The notes beneath the pieces are model-generated. The model was given only the letters and a program-made list of their open reading frames with translations, was not told the DNA's origin and did not search any database. From assembly GCF_026712205.1 (NCBI RefSeq), contig NZ_JAPPUW010000002.1, forward strand, positions 1 to 64,000: a DNA stretch of 64,000 bases, read 5' to 3'. Position numbers and translations under genes: made by a program. The stretch is from Pelomonas aquatica (GTDB taxonomy: Bacteria > Pseudomonadota > Gammaproteobacteria > Burkholderiales > Burkholderiaceae_C). This document shows positions 33,006-40,225 of this stretch, piece after piece. Position 1 is the stretch's first letter. Every line of letters starts with the position of its first letter.

Positions 33006-33064
33006 GGTTCTCCCGACTGCAGGGCGGCCAGTTTAGGAGGGCCCGGATGCCCCTGCGCCGGCGG

Positions 33065-34273
33065 CTAATTCTTGGGGTTCCAGAAGTCTTCCAGGTAGTT
33101 GAAGCCCCAGTTCTCGGGCGGCTCACGGCCGGCGATGCGGTCCGATGTGCCGGGGGCGGCGAGGTCCAGCAACTGCACCGGGATGGGCATGTTCGACTTG
33201 GTCGAATAGAAGACCTTGACCCGCGGCGCCACCAGCGACGCGGGGTTCTGGTCCACCACCACGGCCAGCCGGCCCGACTGCAGGCGCACCAGCGTGCCGG
33301 TCGGGTAGATGCCGACGCTCTTCACGAAGGCCTGGAAGACAGCCGGGTCGAACTGGCCCTTCCACTGCGCCATGCGCTGCAGCGAGCCGGCCGGATCCCA
33401 GGCCGCCTTGTAGGGCCGCGTGGATGTGATCGCGTCATAGACGTCGCAGACGGCGCCCATGCGCGCCAGCAGGCTGATCTGCTCGCCGGCCAGCTTGTGG
33501 GGGTAGCCGGTGCCGTCGATCTTCTCGTGGTGGTGCAGGCAGACGTCCAGCGCGGTGGCCGGCACCTTGGCGCCTTCCTTCAGCAGCTCCCAGCCGCGCT
33601 CCGGATGGCTGCGCATCACGCTGAACTCGGCATCGGTCAGCGAGCCGGGCTTGTTCAGCACCTCCAGCGGCATCTGCATCTTGCCGACGTCGTGCAGCAG
33701 CCCGGCCAGCCCGGCCTCGCGCGCCTCGGCGTCGCCCATGCCCATCTGCCGGGCCAGGGACACCATCAGGCCGCAGACGGCGACCGAGTGCATGTACGTG
33801 TAGTCGTCCCGCGTCTTCAGCCGGGCCAGGCTGATGAAGGCCGACGGGTTGCGCGCCAGCGACGACGCGACCTGCTCGACGATGGGCAGGCAGCTTTCCG
33901 AATCGATGGCATTGCCCAGGCGGGCCTCCGTGAACAGCGCCGTCACGGCCTGCCGGGAGCGGTGCAGCACCTCGGCCGCGCGGCCGATCTCGTCCTCGAA
34001 ATGGGCATTGGGCTGGCGCGCGGCGGCCGGTGCAGCGGCCGGTGCCGCAGGCCGCGCGGGCACGGCCGCCGGCGCCGCCACGGGCCCGACATCGCATCCC
34101 CTGTCGACATCGATCCACACCGCCGCCACGCCGCTGGCCTTGAGCGCCGCCAGGTCGGCCTCCTCCGTCAGCACGAAGCTGGTCTTCCAGAACGGATGCG
34201 ACAGCCAGGAGCCCTCGAGAGCCTGCAGGAACATCCCGAGCCTGGCTTCGGAGGTGGGAATCTTTTTCAACAT
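33065..34273 (-). CDS. HD-GYP cyclic-di-GMP phosphodiesterase with DUF3391
   Basis: A 402-residue cytoplasmic signalling protein. The N-terminal DUF3391 domain (MLKKIPTSEARLGMFLQALEGSWLSHPFW) is joined by an Ala/Pro linker to an HD-GYP domain. The domain has LLHDVGKMQMP (His194-Asp195) and HHHEKIDGTGYP (248-258), i.e. the intact HHExxDGxGYP signature, so activity is expected. Start at ATG 34273, where the DUF3391 domain begins; upstream in-frame starts add no recognisable sequence. Target process unknown; such enzymes usually affect motility and biofilm. Confidence 0.9.
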   Translation of the reverse strand: MLKKIPTSEARLGMFLQALEGSWLSHPFWKTSFVLTEEADLAALKASGVAAVWIDVDRGCDVGPVAAPAAVPARPAAPAAAPAAARQPNAHFEDEIGRAAEVLHRSRQAVTALFTEARLGNAIDSESCLPIVEQVASSLARNPSAFISLARLKTRDDYTYMHSVAVCGLMVSLARQMGMGDAEAREAGLAGLLHDVGKMQMPLEVLNKPGSLTDAEFSVMRSHPERGWELLKEGAKVPATALDVCLHHHEKIDGTGYPHKLAGEQISLLARMGAVCDVYDAITSTRPYKAAWDPAGSLQRMAQWKGQFDPAVFQAFVKSVGIYPTGTLVRLQSGRLAVVVDQNPASLVAPRVKVFYSTKSNMPIPVQLLDLAAPGTSDRIAGREPPENWGFNYLEDFWNPKN

Positions 34274-34374
34274 TGCAAGCGCGACTCTCGCGCCGAGTAT
34301 CCGCGCCATCGGCGGGACGCGGGAGCCGGCGAGCGTGCAGCCCTGCACGCTCGGCCCGCTTCCCAGCACCCAGC

Positions 34375-34399
34375 AAAAAGCCGCCCTCGCGGGGCGGCT
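34375..34399 (-). terminator. terminator after cytochrome c4
   Basis: On the minus strand AGCCGCCC-CGCGA-GGGCGGCT is followed by TTTT, 23 bp below the cytochrome stop. Confidence 0.8.
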
Positions 34400-34422
34400 C
34401 CTGGGCGGCGGCGCGGGGCCGG

Positions 34423-35067
34423 TCAGCGGAACTTGTTCTGCGGCACCGTGCGCAGCTCGCTCGGCAGCGAGGCGATGTAGGCGGCGATGGCCTTCAGCTC
34501 GGCGTTGCTGAACTGCTTGACCTGGCCGGCCATGATGGCGTTGCCGCGGCCGACATTGGGGTTGCCTTCGGTCTTGTAGGCCTTCAGCGCAACGCTCAGG
34601 TAGTCGGCATGCTGGCCGGCCAGCTTGGGGTAGCTGGGGTCGATGGGCTTGCTGAAGTTGGCGCCGTGGCAGGAGATGCAGGCGCCCTTCTTCAGCAGCT
34701 CGGCCACCTGGGCCGGCGCCTCGACAGGGGTGTCGGGCACGGCGGGCGCCTGGGCCTGCTGTTCATAGAAGGCGGCGACGTCGGCGATGTCCTGGTCGTT
34801 CAGCGAGCCGGCGATGCCGCGCATCGTCGGGTGCCTGCGCTCGCCCTTGGCATAGGCATGCAGGGCCGACGCGATGTACTTGGCGTTCTGGCCCGCGATC
34901 ATCGGCACCTTGTGGATCTCGGGGAAGCTGGCCTGATAGCCCGCGATGCCATGGCAGCCGATGCACATCGCCACCTTCTTCTCACCCGCCTTCGCATCCT
35001 GAGCCTGGGCGGCAAAAGCGCCAAGCAGGGTGGCCAGGACGAACGACATCTTCAGCAGTTTTTTCAT
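34423..35067 (-). CDS. dihaem cytochrome c4
   Basis: A 214-residue periplasmic electron carrier. Signal peptide MKKLLKMSFVLATLLGAFAAQA. Two haem c sites are CIGCH (35-39) and CISCH (130-134), each followed at a distance by a candidate axial Met (PTMRGI; NAIMAGQ). The two halves resemble each other, as in cytochrome c4, which passes electrons from the bc1 complex to terminal oxidases. Single gene with its own terminator. Confidence 0.92.
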   Translation of the reverse strand: MKKLLKMSFVLATLLGAFAAQAQDAKAGEKKVAMCIGCHGIAGYQASFPEIHKVPMIAGQNAKYIASALHAYAKGERRHPTMRGIAGSLNDQDIADVAAFYEQQAQAPAVPDTPVEAPAQVAELLKKGACISCHGANFSKPIDPSYPKLAGQHADYLSVALKAYKTEGNPNVGRGNAIMAGQVKQFSNAELKAIAAYIASLPSELRTVPQNKFR

Positions 35068-35103
35068 GTCTCGATGGGTGTCGGGTTCTTGAGCGGCGGC
35101 GAT

Positions 35104-35121
35104 TATAGGAGGGCTCCTATA
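35104..35121. promoter_or_regulatory. palindrome TATAGGAGGGCTCCTATA in the cytochrome/MoxR divergent promoter
   Basis: A perfect 8-bp inverted repeat (TATAGGAG / CTCCTATA, 2-bp centre) in the 89-bp gap between cytochrome c4 (minus) and the MoxR gene (plus), the only AT-containing part of that gap. It could be an operator or overlap a -10 box. No protein is assigned. Confidence 0.45.
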
Positions 35122-35156
35122 CTGGTCCGGCCCCCTTCAAACCCCGGTTTTCCCCC

Positions 35157-36011
35157 ATGAAATTCCAAGGTTCCGACCAGTACGTCGCCACCGCCGACCT
35201 GATGCTCGCGGTCAATGCCGCGGCCACGCTGCAGCGTCCGCTGCTCGTCAAGGGCGAGCCCGGCACGGGCAAGACCATGCTGGCCGAGGAGGTCGCGTCC
35301 GCCCTCGGCATGCCGCTGCTGCAGTGGCATATCAAGAGCACGACCAAGGCCCAGCAGGGCCTGTACGAGTACGACGCCGTCAGCCGGCTGCGCGACAGCC
35401 AGCTCGCCGGCATCGAGGGCAGCGAGCGCGTCAGGAACATCGAGAACTACATCGTCAAGGGCGTGCTGTGGCAGGCCTTCGAGGCGGACCGCCCGGTCGT
35501 GCTGCTGATCGACGAGATCGACAAGGCCGACATCGAGTTCCCGAACGACCTGCTGCGCGAGATCGACCGCATGGAGTTCTACGTCTACGAGACGCGCCAG
35601 CTCGTCAAGGCCCGGCACCGGCCGCTGGTCTTCATCACGTCCAACAACGAGAAGGAGCTGCCCGACGCCTTCCTGCGCCGCTGCTTCTTCCACTACATCA
35701 GGTTTCCCGACGCCGAGACGATGCGCAAGATCGTCGACGTGCACTTCCCGACCTTGAAGAAAGACCTGCTCGCCGCCGCGCTGAAGAACTTCTACGACGT
35801 GCGCAACCTGCCCGGCCTGAAGAAGAAGCCCAGCACGTCGGAGCTGATCGACTGGCTGAAGCTGCTCGTCGCCGAGGACGTGCCCGTGGACGCGCTGCAG
35901 GCCAGGGACGAAAAGGTCAGCATCCCGCCGCTGGTGGGCGCGCTCTTGAAGAACGAGCAGGACCTGACCCTGTTCGAGAAGCTGGTCTTCATGCAGAGGA
36001 ACAACCGCTGA
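35157..36011 (+). CDS. MoxR-family AAA+ ATPase
   Basis: A 284-residue ATPase. Walker A GEPGTGKT at 33-40, Walker B VVLLIDEIDKAD near 113-124, sensor-1 LVFITSNNEKELPDAFLRR and the arginine finger in RRCFFHYIRFP. MoxR ATPases act with VWA-domain proteins as metal- or complex-maturation chaperones. A VWA/CoxE-like gene lies three genes downstream on the same strand, probably in the same array. Its stop overlaps the next start (TGATG). Confidence 0.92.
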   Translation: MKFQGSDQYVATADLMLAVNAAATLQRPLLVKGEPGTGKTMLAEEVASALGMPLLQWHIKSTTKAQQGLYEYDAVSRLRDSQLAGIEGSERVRNIENYIVKGVLWQAFEADRPVVLLIDEIDKADIEFPNDLLREIDRMEFYVYETRQLVKARHRPLVFITSNNEKELPDAFLRRCFFHYIRFPDAETMRKIVDVHFPTLKKDLLAAALKNFYDVRNLPGLKKKPSTSELIDWLKLLVAEDVPVDALQARDEKVSIPPLVGALLKNEQDLTLFEKLVFMQRNNR

Positions 36012-36607
36012 TGCAGGCCGTCCTTCCCCTGACGCTGGCGGCAGGGCCGATCCGCCTCGTGCCGCTGGCGCTGGACCACGTGCCCGGCCTGCAGGCCGCG
36101 GCGGCCGACGGCGAGCTGTGGAATCTGCGCTTCTCCAGCGTGCCCGAGCCCGTGCAGACACGCGCCTATGTCGAGACCGCGCTCCGGGGCCAAGCCGACG
36201 GCCACCGCCTGCCCTTCGCCGTGCTGGACGCGGCCAGCGGCGAGGTGCTGGGCTCGACCAGCTATCACGACATCGTGCCGGCCATAGACCGCGTCGAGAT
36301 CGGCTACACCTGGTATGCCCGGCGCGTGCAGCGCAGCGCCGTCAACACGACGGCCAAGCTGCTGCTGCTGAGCCATGCCTTCGAGACCCTGGGCGCGCAA
36401 CTCGTGGGCTGGCGCACCGACAACTTCAACCACGCCTCGCAGCGCGCCATCGAGCGCCTCGGCGCCAAGCGCGACGGCGTGCTGCGCCACCACGCGCTGC
36501 GCCGCGACGGCACGGTGCGCGACAGCGTCATGTACAGCCTGACCGTGGGCGAATGGCCCGAGGTCAAGGCGCATCTGAACTGGCAGCTGAGCCGACCCCG
36601 CGCATGA
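36011..36607 (+). CDS. GNAT acetyltransferase (RimJ/RimL type)
   Basis: A 198-residue acetyltransferase. IRLVPLALDHVPGLQAAA at the start, then VLGSTSYHDIVPAIDRVEIGYTWYARRVQRSAVNTTAKLLLLSHAFETLGAQLVGWRTDNFNHASQRAIERLGAKRDGVLRHH, the signature of ribosomal-protein-alanine/N-terminal acetyltransferase relatives. Overlaps the MoxR stop and the peptidase start, so it is translationally coupled to both. Substrate unknown. Confidence 0.88.
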   Translation: MQAVLPLTLAAGPIRLVPLALDHVPGLQAAAADGELWNLRFSSVPEPVQTRAYVETALRGQADGHRLPFAVLDAASGEVLGSTSYHDIVPAIDRVEIGYTWYARRVQRSAVNTTAKLLLLSHAFETLGAQLVGWRTDNFNHASQRAIERLGAKRDGVLRHHALRRDGTVRDSVMYSLTVGEWPEVKAHLNWQLSRPRA

Positions 36608-38586
36608 AGCAAGCCGCCAAGGCCTTCGACGTCGACGCGCTCTGGGCCCTGGACCGCATCGGCGAGCCCAGCCTCGCCCCCGACGGCGCCCAGGCCGTGG
36701 CCGGCGTCACGCGCCACTCGATGGAGGCCAACAGGGCGCAGGCCAGCCTGTGGCTGTTCTCGACGCTGGGCGGCGCGCCGCGCCGCCTGACCGAGGCCGG
36801 CGAGAAGGACGGCAACCCGCAGTGGAGCCCGCGCGGCGACCTGATCGCCTTCACGGCCAGGCGCGCGCAAGGCGGCGCGGCCGACGAGGAGGCCCAGCTC
36901 TACGTCATCGCGCCCGATGGCGGCGAGGCGCGCCGCGTCGGCCAGGTGGCCACCGGCGTCGAGGCCTTCAAGTGGTTCCCGGACGGCCGGCACATCGCCT
37001 TCGTATCCTGGGTCTGGCCCGACCGCAGGGCCGCCGCTCAGGCCGAGGCGCTGAAGGACTTCAAGGCCCGCAAGGAAACCGCCTATGTCACCGACGCGGC
37101 CCTCTACCGCTTCTGGGACCACCACATCCCGATGGGCCGCGTGCCGCATCTGCATGTGATGGACCTGGCCACGGGCCGGGTGCGCGACCTGTTCGAGGGC
37201 ACGGCCTGGGAACTCAGCCGCACCGAGCCGGATGCGAACGGCTTCGACATCGCACCCGACGGCCGCCGCATCGCCTTCTGCTTCGACCCGGCCACCGACA
37301 AGCGCACGGACGGCCGCTTCGCGCTGGCCGAGATCGACGTGCGCACGCGCCAGGCCCAGGTGCTGCTGCAGGACGCCGACTGGGACTTCGACGCGCCCTG
37401 CTACAGCCATGGCGGCGCCCATCTCGCCTTCCTGGCCAGCCAGCAGGCGCTCGGCCACAACCGGCCCCACCAGCTCGCCGTGCTGGACCAGCAGGGCCGC
37501 TGGGCCGTCTTCAGCGAGGACTGGGACCACGAAGTCGCCGCGCCGCTGCGCTGGGCCGCGGACGACCAATCCGTGCTGTTCGCCGCCGAGGACCGCGGCC
37601 GCCGCCATCTGTGGCGGTTCGGCCTCGGCGACCGGCTGGCCGAGCCCATCTTCGAGGGCGGCCATGTCGGCAGCTTCGCGCTCGCCGCCGACTTCGTCGT
37701 CATCAACCACGACAGCCTGCAGTTCCCGCCGCGGCTGTCCGTGCTCGGCGAGGACGGCCTGCGCCGCATGGAGGCGCTGAACGATGAGCGCCTGGCCGCC
37801 CACGCCTTCGGCCGCCACGAGGAAGTGATGATCACCGGCGCACGCGGCGACGCGGTGCAGATGTGGCTGGTCTATCCGCCCGGCTTCGACGCGAAGAAGA
37901 AGCACGCCGTCATGCAGCTAATCCACGGCGGTCCGCACACGGCCTTCGGCGACGGCTGGCACTGGCGCTGGAACCACCAGGTGTTCGCCAACGGCGGCTA
38001 TGTCGTCGCCTGCGTGAACTACCACGGCTCATCGAGCTTCGGCTTCGAGTTCCTCGACTGCATCACCGGCCGCTGGGGCGAGTACGAGCTGCAGGACGTC
38101 GAGGCCGGCACCGACTGGCTGCTGAAGAAACGCTGGGTGGACAGGAAACGCGTGGTCGCCGCCGGCGGCAGCTACGGCGGCCATATGGTCGCGTGGATGA
38201 ACGGCCATGTGGAGGCCGGCCGCTACCAGGCCTATGTCTGCCACGCCGGCTGCTACGACTGGCCGGCCATGGTCGCCGACGACGCCTACGACTGGCACCG
38301 CAAGGAGCTGGGCGCGGCCTGCTGGGACGACCCGGCCAAGGTGGCCGCGCAAAGCCCCGACACCTTCGCCAAGAACTTCAGCACGCCCACCCTCGTCATC
38401 CACGGCCAGCTCGACTACCGCGTGCCCGACGCCCAGGGCCTGGCCCACTACAACACGCTGAAAAGCCTCGGCGTGCCGGCCCGGCTGGTCTGGTTTCCCG
38501 ACGAAAACCACTGGGTACTGAAAGCCCGCAACAGTCGACTCTGGTACGGTGAGTTCTTCGCCTGGCTGAAGAAGTACGCGAGCTGA
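36604..38586 (+). CDS. S9-family prolyl oligopeptidase-like peptidase
   Basis: A 660-residue serine peptidase. The N-terminal part is a WD40-like beta-propeller (repeats such as GNPQWSPRGDLIAFTA, AFKWFPDGRHIAFVS, FDIAPDGRRIAFCF). The C-terminal alpha/beta hydrolase has nucleophile Ser523 in GGSYGG, Asp604 in GQLDYRVP and His636 in DENHW. No signal peptide, so probably cytoplasmic, cleaving short peptides or acyl-peptides. It starts by ATGA overlap with the GNAT gene. A structured repeat (copy A) follows its stop at once. Confidence 0.9.
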   Translation: MKQAAKAFDVDALWALDRIGEPSLAPDGAQAVAGVTRHSMEANRAQASLWLFSTLGGAPRRLTEAGEKDGNPQWSPRGDLIAFTARRAQGGAADEEAQLYVIAPDGGEARRVGQVATGVEAFKWFPDGRHIAFVSWVWPDRRAAAQAEALKDFKARKETAYVTDAALYRFWDHHIPMGRVPHLHVMDLATGRVRDLFEGTAWELSRTEPDANGFDIAPDGRRIAFCFDPATDKRTDGRFALAEIDVRTRQAQVLLQDADWDFDAPCYSHGGAHLAFLASQQALGHNRPHQLAVLDQQGRWAVFSEDWDHEVAAPLRWAADDQSVLFAAEDRGRRHLWRFGLGDRLAEPIFEGGHVGSFALAADFVVINHDSLQFPPRLSVLGEDGLRRMEALNDERLAAHAFGRHEEVMITGARGDAVQMWLVYPPGFDAKKKHAVMQLIHGGPHTAFGDGWHWRWNHQVFANGGYVVACVNYHGSSSFGFEFLDCITGRWGEYELQDVEAGTDWLLKKRWVDRKRVVAAGGSYGGHMVAWMNGHVEAGRYQAYVCHAGCYDWPAMVADDAYDWHRKELGAACWDDPAKVAAQSPDTFAKNFSTPTLVIHGQLDYRVPDAQGLAHYNTLKSLGVPARLVWFPDENHWVLKARNSRLWYGEFFAWLKKYAS

Positions 38587-38593
38587 CATGAAA

Positions 38594-38703
38594 CCCCTCG
38601 TCCAAGGAGTACCTTGGCCGGTCCCCCGAGGGGACGGCGATGCTCGCGGGGCTTGCCCCGCTCGCACATCGCCGGACGGGCCGGCTTGGGAGCGGCCCGG
38701 CGC
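38594..38703 (+). repeat. dispersed 3' multi-hairpin repeat, copy A
   Basis: Begins 7 bp after the peptidase stop, in gene orientation. Order of structures: CCAAGG-AGTA-CCTTGG, a CCCC/GGGG hairpin, the core hairpin 38636-38673 (GGCGATG...CATCGCC, inner stem GCGGGGC-TTG-CCCCGC) and GGGCCGGC with GCGGCCCGG. The inner stem differs from the other copies but remains paired. Confidence 0.85.
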
Positions 38704-38760
38704 TCGGCCCGCAGGTTTGATGCGCTGTGAATGGCGCGAGCGCTCAATGGAGCCCTGACG

Positions 38761-39951
38761 ATGCTGATCCAGTTCTTCTACACGCTGCGCGCCGCCAAGC
38801 TCAAGGTGACGGTGCCCGAGTACCTGACGCTGCTGGAGGCGCTGCAGGCCGGCGTCATCGCGTCGCCCGAGGACGGCGGCGTCGCGAGCATCGATGACTT
38901 CTACCACCTGGCCCGCGCCACGCTGGTCAAAGACGAGACCCAGTACGACAAGTTCGACCGCGCCTTCGCCGCCTACTTCAAGGGCGTGGAGATGCTGACC
39001 GACTTCAGCGCCGAGGTGCCGCTGGAGTGGCTGCGCAAGCAGCTGGAACTGGAGCTCACGCCCGAGCAGAAGGCCGCCATCGAGAAGATGGGCTGGGACG
39101 AGCTGATGGAGACGCTGAAGAAGCGTTTCGAGGAACAGAAGGAGCGCCACGAAGGCGGCAACCGCTGGATCGGCACCGGTGGCACCAGCCCCTTCGGCAA
39201 CTCGGGCTACAACCCCCAGGGCATCCGCATCGGCGGCAAGGGCGGGGGAAAAAGCGCCGTCAAGGTCTGGGAGCAGCGCGCCTACCGCGACTACGACGAC
39301 ACGCTGGAGCTGGGCACGCGCAACATCAAGGTCGCGCTGCGCCGGCTGCGCCGCTTCGCACGCGAGGGCTCGGAGCTGGAGCTGGACCTGGACGGCACCA
39401 TCCACGGCACGGCCGCCAGCGCCGGGCTGCTGGACATCCGCATGCAGCCCGAGCGCCACAACAAGGTCAAGGTGCTGCTGCTGATGGACGTGGGCGGCAC
39501 GATGGACGAGCACATCCACCGCGTCGAGGAGCTGTTCTCGGCCTGCAAGAGCGAGTTCAAGCACCTGGAGTTCTATTACTTCCACAACTGCGTCTACGAC
39601 TTCGTCTGGAAGAACAACCGGCGCCGCTTCGCCGAGAAGCTCAGCACCTTCGACCTGATCCGCAAGTACAACAAGGACTACAAGCTCGTCTTCGTCGGCG
39701 ACGCGACGATGAGCCCCTACGAGATCCTGCAGGTCGGCGGCAGCGTCGAATACAACAACGACGAGGCCGGTGCCGAATGGCTGCAGCGCCTCACCCACGC
39801 CTTCCCCAAGTACGCGTGGATCAACCCCGAGCCGCAAGGCGTCTGGCAGTACCGGCAGAGCATCGCGCTGATCCAGCAACTGATGCAGCAGCGCATGTTC
39901 CCGCTGACCCTCTCCGGCCTGGAAGGCGCGATGCGGCTGCTCAGTAAATGA
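38761..39951 (+). CDS. VWA-domain protein (CoxE-like), partner of the MoxR ATPase
   Basis: A 396-residue cytoplasmic protein. An N-terminal helical domain (MLIQFFYTLRAAKLKVTVPEYLTLLEALQAGV) is followed by a central Gly-rich linker and a VWA-like domain with KVLLLMDVGGTMDEHI (MIDAS-like, Gly in place of the usual Ser), FYYFHNCVYDFVW and VFVGDATMSPYEI. ATG 38761 has GGAG nine bases upstream. Such proteins work with MoxR ATPases. The array MoxR-GNAT-S9-VWA supports cooperation, though the client is unknown. Element 2 begins 4 bp after its stop. Confidence 0.88.
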   Translation: MLIQFFYTLRAAKLKVTVPEYLTLLEALQAGVIASPEDGGVASIDDFYHLARATLVKDETQYDKFDRAFAAYFKGVEMLTDFSAEVPLEWLRKQLELELTPEQKAAIEKMGWDELMETLKKRFEEQKERHEGGNRWIGTGGTSPFGNSGYNPQGIRIGGKGGGKSAVKVWEQRAYRDYDDTLELGTRNIKVALRRLRRFAREGSELELDLDGTIHGTAASAGLLDIRMQPERHNKVKVLLLMDVGGTMDEHIHRVEELFSACKSEFKHLEFYYFHNCVYDFVWKNNRRRFAEKLSTFDLIRKYNKDYKLVFVGDATMSPYEILQVGGSVEYNNDEAGAEWLQRLTHAFPKYAWINPEPQGVWQYRQSIALIQQLMQQRMFPLTLSGLEGAMRLLSK

Positions 39952-39955
39952 CGCG

Positions 39956-40225
39956 AGGAGTCTGGGGGGCGGCATGTGCGGCCCGCGCCAGGACGAGTTG
40001 CGGCATCCGGCAAGGCGCAGGTGACGCGGCGTGGCAGGCGCCACGCAAGGAGCCGGCAACGCCGCCGGATGCCGCAAATCGCCCTGGCCCTTCGGGTTGG
40101 GTTTGGCAGGGGGCGCGGGCGTTGTTGCTCGTCGTTGCGGGCGCGAGCCCGCGGCCTCCTCGACGCCTAGCCCGCGCCCCCTGCCAGACCCAACGCGGGC
40201 CACACATGCCGCCCCCCAGACTCCT
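39956..40225. repeat. nested palindromic element 2 (outer stem with two hairpin arms)
   Basis: A 270-bp structure with the same plan as the one at 13163. Outer inverted repeat: 39956-39987 with 40194-40225, 31 of 32 matching. Arm A: perfect 13-bp stem 39998-40010 with 40065-40077, capped by GCGTGGC-AGGC-GCCACGC. Arm B: 25-bp stem 40096-40120 with 40170-40194, 24 of 25 matching, capped by GCGGGC-GCGA-GCCCGC. Arm A interior is CAAGGCGCA...GCAACGCCG; arm B read on the other strand starts AGGCG and ends AACGCC. The right outer arm contains the tamA start codon (40206), so the left outer arm is an inverted copy of the tamA 5' end. Confidence 0.92.

Noticed and set aside
39948-40205. In-frame upstream extension of TamA through the palindromic element
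   Set aside because: The extension is Arg/Pro-rich and would bury the lipoprotein-like leader that begins at 40206; its open frame reflects GC-rich palindrome sequence.
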